Shown here: one piece after another, positions 3,396 through 5,575 of the stretch
How the letters are laid out: every line of letters starts with the position of its first letter
Position numbering within the stretch: the first letter of the stretch is position 1
DNA from: CAYPOY01 sp964412395
GTDB lineage: Bacteria > Chloroflexota > Anaerolineae > B4-G1
DNA length: 5,575 nucleotides
NCBI GenBank assembly: GCA_964412395.1
Contig: CAYPOY010000341.1
Coordinates: 1 to 5,575, forward strand
Reading direction: 5' to 3'
The notes under the pieces: generated by a model
The model's input: the letters and a program-made list of their open reading frames with translations, nothing else
Told to the model about the DNA's origin: nothing
The model's database searches: none
Made by a program: the position numbers and the translations under genes

Positions 3396-5575
3396 ATGGC
3401 GATGGAATTATCTGGAAACGGTAAAGACAAGGTTGGCGCGGTACTGGTCGTTGGGGCCGGCATTGGGGGCATGCAGGCGTCCCTCGATCTGGCGGAGACC
3501 GGCTTCAAAGTCTATCTGCTGGACAGGAAGCCAGCCATCGGCGGCGTGATGGCGCAGTTGGACAAGACTTTCCCCACCAATGACTGCGCGATGTGCATCC
3601 TTAGCCCCAAGTTGGTGGAGTGCGGCCGGCACCTCAACATCGAGGTGATGACCTACGCCGAATTGGAGAGCGTCGAAGGCGAGCCGGGCAACTTCACGGC
3701 GCGCGTGCGCAAGAAGCCGCGCTACGTCGTGGTGGACGAATGCACCGGCTGCGGCGACTGCGCGGCGGCCTGTCCCATTATCCGTCCTGACCACTTCAAC
3801 GCGGATATGTCCGAGCGACGGGCGGCCTACAAACTCTACCCGCAGGCCATCCCCAATGCCTACGTCATTGAAAAGCGCGGACGGGCTCCCTGCCGTGATG
3901 CCTGCCCTATTCACCAGCGGGCGCAGGGATACGTGGCGTTGATACGCGAGGGGCGCTTCGCCGATGCCTACCGCACCATCCGCGAGGATAACCCCTTCCC
4001 CTCCATCTGCGGGCGAGTCTGTAACCACAAGTGTGAGGATGCCTGCTCGCGGGGGAAGGTCGACGAGCCGGTCAACATCATGCGCCTGAAGCGTTTCGTC
4101 GCCGACTGGGCGCTGGCCCACCCCGACGAGATCAGCATCCCCTCCCTGGAGGGGGGGGGTGAGCCGACGGGGAAGCGGGTGGCGGTGGTTGGCTCCGGGC
4201 CGGCTGGCCTCACCTGTGCGCAGGACCTGGTCAAACTTGGCCACGGTGTGACCGTCTTCGAGGCATTGCCGGTGCCGGGCGGGATGATGCGGGTGGGTAT
4301 TCCCTCCTACCGTTTGCCCTACGACCTGGTACAGAAGGAGATTGACGACATCCTGGCGCTGGGTATCGAACTGAAGTGCAACCAGCGCGTGGACGATGCG
4401 ACGGCACTTTTGCGCGGCACCCCCCCCAGCCCCTCCGAGGCGGAGGGGAGCCTCACCGGCTACGATGCTGTCTTCGTCGCGGTGGGGGCGCATCGGGGTA
4501 TGCGGTTGCCAATACCGGGCGTTGACCTGCCCCAGGTGCTTTCCGCGATTGACTTCTTGCGTGAGGCCAGCCTGGGCCAGTATCCCGACCTGGCGGGTAA
4601 GCGGGTGATGGTGCTGGGCGGTGGCGACGTGGCGATGGATGCGGCGTGTACGGCCTTGCGCGTTGGTGCGCGGCAGGCGCGAGAAAAAGGCGGCGCGGCT
4701 CCGGAAGTGCACATCGTCTACCGGCGCTCGCGGGCCGAGGCACCGGCGCAGCCGGCAGAACTGCGTCAGGCCGAGGATGAAAGAGTGCTTTTCGACTTCC
4801 TGACTATGCCGGTGGAGATCACTGCCGGCGAGGACGGCAACGTGTGCGGCATGCGTTGTGTGCGCATGGAACTGGGCGAGCCGGACGAGAGCGGTCGCCG
4901 GCGGCCCGTGCCCATTGAGGGTTCCGAGTTCGACTTGCCTGCGGACGTGGTCATCTTCGCCATCGGTGCGCGGCCTGACCTGAGTTGTCTGCCGGGAGAG
5001 GTTGCGCGGGGGCGAGGTGATACCATTGCAGTGGATCCGGTGACACTGGCGACCGACGTGCCGGGGCTCTTCGCTGGTGGCGACGCTGTGACCGGGATGG
5101 CGTTCGTCGTGGATGCCATCGCGGCGGGACACAAGGCGGCCCGTTCGATTGACGCCTACGTGCGCGGCCTAGACCCTTCGGGTTTTCCGAAACCCGAAGG
5201 GTCTATCGAAGTAGCGGAACTGACGGAGGAGGAGGCGCGGGAGAAGGTGGTCTCCGGTGAGGCCTCCGACGCACCGCGTCACGAGGTCGTCGAACTCCCC
5301 GCGGACGAGCGGGTGCAGGGCTTCCGCGAGGTCTATCCTGCTTTCACCGAGGAGGAGGCGCGGGCGGAGGCGGAGCGCTGCCTCTCATGCGGCATCTGCT
5401 CGGAGTGCAACCAGTGCGTTTATGCTTGCGAGAAGCACTGCATTGATCACGACATGCGTGAGGAGATCGTCGAATTGAACGTGGGCGCGGTCGTGCTGGT
5501 GCCAGGGGTGGAGACGATGCCCGGCGACATCCGGCCCGAGTTAGGCTACGGGCGAGCGGCTAACGTCGTCACCAG
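3396..5575 (+). CDS. HdrA-GltD fusion flavo-iron-sulfur oxidoreductase, 3'-truncated by window edge
   Basis: This frame is open from 3396 through the right edge (726 complete codons, no stop). Layout seen: HdrA FAD domain (GxGxxG at 20-25, GGVMAQLDKTFPTNDCAMC with C64 and C67); inserted ferredoxin motif C116/119/122/126-P; GltD/DPYD-type N-terminal cluster domain (C166, C170, then C205/209/213/217); GltD-like FAD site GSGPAG (266-271); NAD(P)-type GGGDVAMD (408-415); IGARPDLS and LFAGGDAVTG (558-567) closing the flavin domain; a linker; a Cys-rich segment C662/665/668/671/674/678/682; then return to HdrA sequence (ELNVGAVVLVPGVE, ELGYGRAANVVT). The GltD module is thus spliced into the middle of an HdrA, and the remaining HdrA C-terminus should lie downstream. 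Likely role: NAD(P)H-linked electron entry or exit for the Hdr complex (inference from GltD, which binds NADPH and FAD). Unlike the first HdrA it lacks the N-terminal pre-FAD domain but keeps the Cys pair and ferredoxin insert. Three palindromic segments fall in its linkers and loops. Confidence 0.92.
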   Translation, partial: MAMELSGNGKDKVGAVLVVGAGIGGMQASLDLAETGFKVYLLDRKPAIGGVMAQLDKTFPTNDCAMCILSPKLVECGRHLNIEVMTYAELESVEGEPGNFTARVRKKPRYVVVDECTGCGDCAAACPIIRPDHFNADMSERRAAYKLYPQAIPNAYVIEKRGRAPCRDACPIHQRAQGYVALIREGRFADAYRTIREDNPFPSICGRVCNHKCEDACSRGKVDEPVNIMRLKRFVADWALAHPDEISIPSLEGGGEPTGKRVAVVGSGPAGLTCAQDLVKLGHGVTVFEALPVPGGMMRVGIPSYRLPYDLVQKEIDDILALGIELKCNQRVDDATALLRGTPPSPSEAEGSLTGYDAVFVAVGAHRGMRLPIPGVDLPQVLSAIDFLREASLGQYPDLAGKRVMVLGGGDVAMDAACTALRVGARQAREKGGAAPEVHIVYRRSRAEAPAQPAELRQAEDERVLFDFLTMPVEITAGEDGNVCGMRCVRMELGEPDESGRRRPVPIEGSEFDLPADVVIFAIGARPDLSCLPGEVARGRGDTIAVDPVTLATDVPGLFAGGDAVTGMAFVVDAIAAGHKAARSIDAYVRGLDPSGFPKPEGSIEVAELTEEEAREKVVSGEASDAPRHEVVELPADERVQGFREVYPAFTEEEARAEAERCLSCGICSECNQCVYACEKHCIDHDMREEIVELNVGAVVLVPGVETMPGDIRPELGYGRAANVVT
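4139..4159. repeat. Short G/C palindrome with G9 tract in a coding linker
   Basis: Complementary arms cccctcc (4139-4145) and ggagggg (4148-4154) run into nine consecutive G (4151-4159). It encodes part of IPSLEGGGEP (residues ~248-257), the linker between the cluster domain and the GSGPAG flavin domain of the HdrA-GltD protein. The palindrome is short and the loop is 2 nt, so a chance origin in G/C-rich sequence is quite possible. The homopolymer is real as given. Confidence 0.45.
4420..4448. repeat. C8 tract plus cccctccg/cggagggg palindrome in a GltD loop
   Basis: Eight C (4420-4427) are followed by a perfect 8-bp inverted repeat, arms 4430-4437 and 4441-4448, loop agg. It encodes residues ~342-351 (TPPSPSEAEG) just before GYDAVFVAVGAHRG, a motif that in ordinary GltD proteins follows a short helix ending in a brief Leu-rich turn. 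The Pro/Ser/Glu stretch therefore looks like an insertion in a surface loop (family comparison from memory). The element's wider boundaries are not visible. Confidence 0.55.
5170..5205. repeat. Perfect 16-bp palindrome inside the HdrA-GltD linker
   Basis: Arms tagacccttcgggttt (5170-5185) and its exact reverse complement (5190-5205) are separated by tccg. It is translated in frame as residues 592-604 (LDPSGFPKPEGSI), between the end of the GltD flavin domain (AARSIDAYVRG) and the acidic linker starting VAELTEEEAR. A 16-bp perfect stem is very unlikely by chance in a coding linker. It lacks the U-tract of a terminator and lies mid-gene, so it is best read as a small palindromic repeat element tolerated by the protein. 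Whether it is multicopy cannot be seen here. Confidence 0.85.

Noticed and set aside
3313..3549. Small plus-strand frame bridging the GNAT and HdrA-GltD genes
   Set aside because: It overlaps two motif-supported genes in a different frame, and its product shows no motif.
3408..5132. A 574-codon open frame on the minus strand
   Set aside because: It lies wholly opposite the HdrA-GltD gene, whose plus-strand frame is full of conserved cofactor motifs. The antisense product is rich in His/Arg/Pro without any recognisable motif, a usual shadow in G+C-rich coding DNA.
5226..5364. A 16-nt direct repeat (gaggaggaggcgcggg at 5226-5241 and 5349-5364)
   Set aside because: Both copies encode TEEEAR at helix starts in an acidic linker; codon bias in Glu/Ala/Arg-rich sequence explains the match.

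Overview
The window is a high-G+C bacterial (or archaeal) segment carrying one tightly packed, same-strand gene cluster of heterodisulfide-reductase (Hdr) type flavo-iron-sulfur proteins. No phylogenetic marker is present. The gene content (HdrA, an HdrC-HdrB fusion, an HdrA-GltD fusion), the G+C richness and the degenerate octamer repeats together resemble an anaerobic Chloroflexota (Anaerolineae-like) or deltaproteobacterial-type genome. That placement is inference from general familiarity, not a search result.

Layout: (i) 2-1429, the C-terminal ~476 residues of an HdrA whose 5' end lies upstream of the window; (ii) 1430-1523, a short intergenic gap almost filled by a long imperfect hairpin of 8-bp units; (iii) 1524-2792, a complete 422-residue HdrC-HdrB (HdrD-like) fusion with two 4Fe-4S motifs and two full CCG motifs; (iv) 2808-3380, a GNAT N-acetyltransferase; (v) 3396 to the right edge, the first 726 residues of a large HdrA-like protein with a GltD-like NAD(P)H:acceptor module inserted in it, still open at the edge. 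The last two spacers are 15 nt each. The arrangement looks like one operon, and no promoter or rho-independent terminator is visible inside it. No stretch over 300 bases lacks a gene.

Working model (inference): the HdrA-GltD protein takes up or delivers electrons as NAD(P)H and passes them through its flavins and ferredoxin-type clusters. The HdrA and HdrBC proteins form the rest of an electron-bifurcating or -confurcating complex ending at the HdrB-type CCG sites, on a disulfide or another unknown acceptor. The GltD module would replace the hydrogenase/MvhD or FlxABCD input of better-known Hdr complexes. The role of the acetyltransferase is unknown; it may be regulatory.

The most unusual signal is not a gene. 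At least three, probably five, unrelated palindromic elements sit in or against the hdr genes. Two (372-447 and 5170-5205) are clear inverted repeats translated in frame within Hdr proteins. They fall in a variable loop and an interdomain linker and leave the flanking conserved motifs intact. Two more G/C-rich ones (around 4139-4159 and 4420-4448) do the same in the GltD module. Another (1423-1508) supplies the hdrA stop codon and ends against the ribosome binding site of the next gene.
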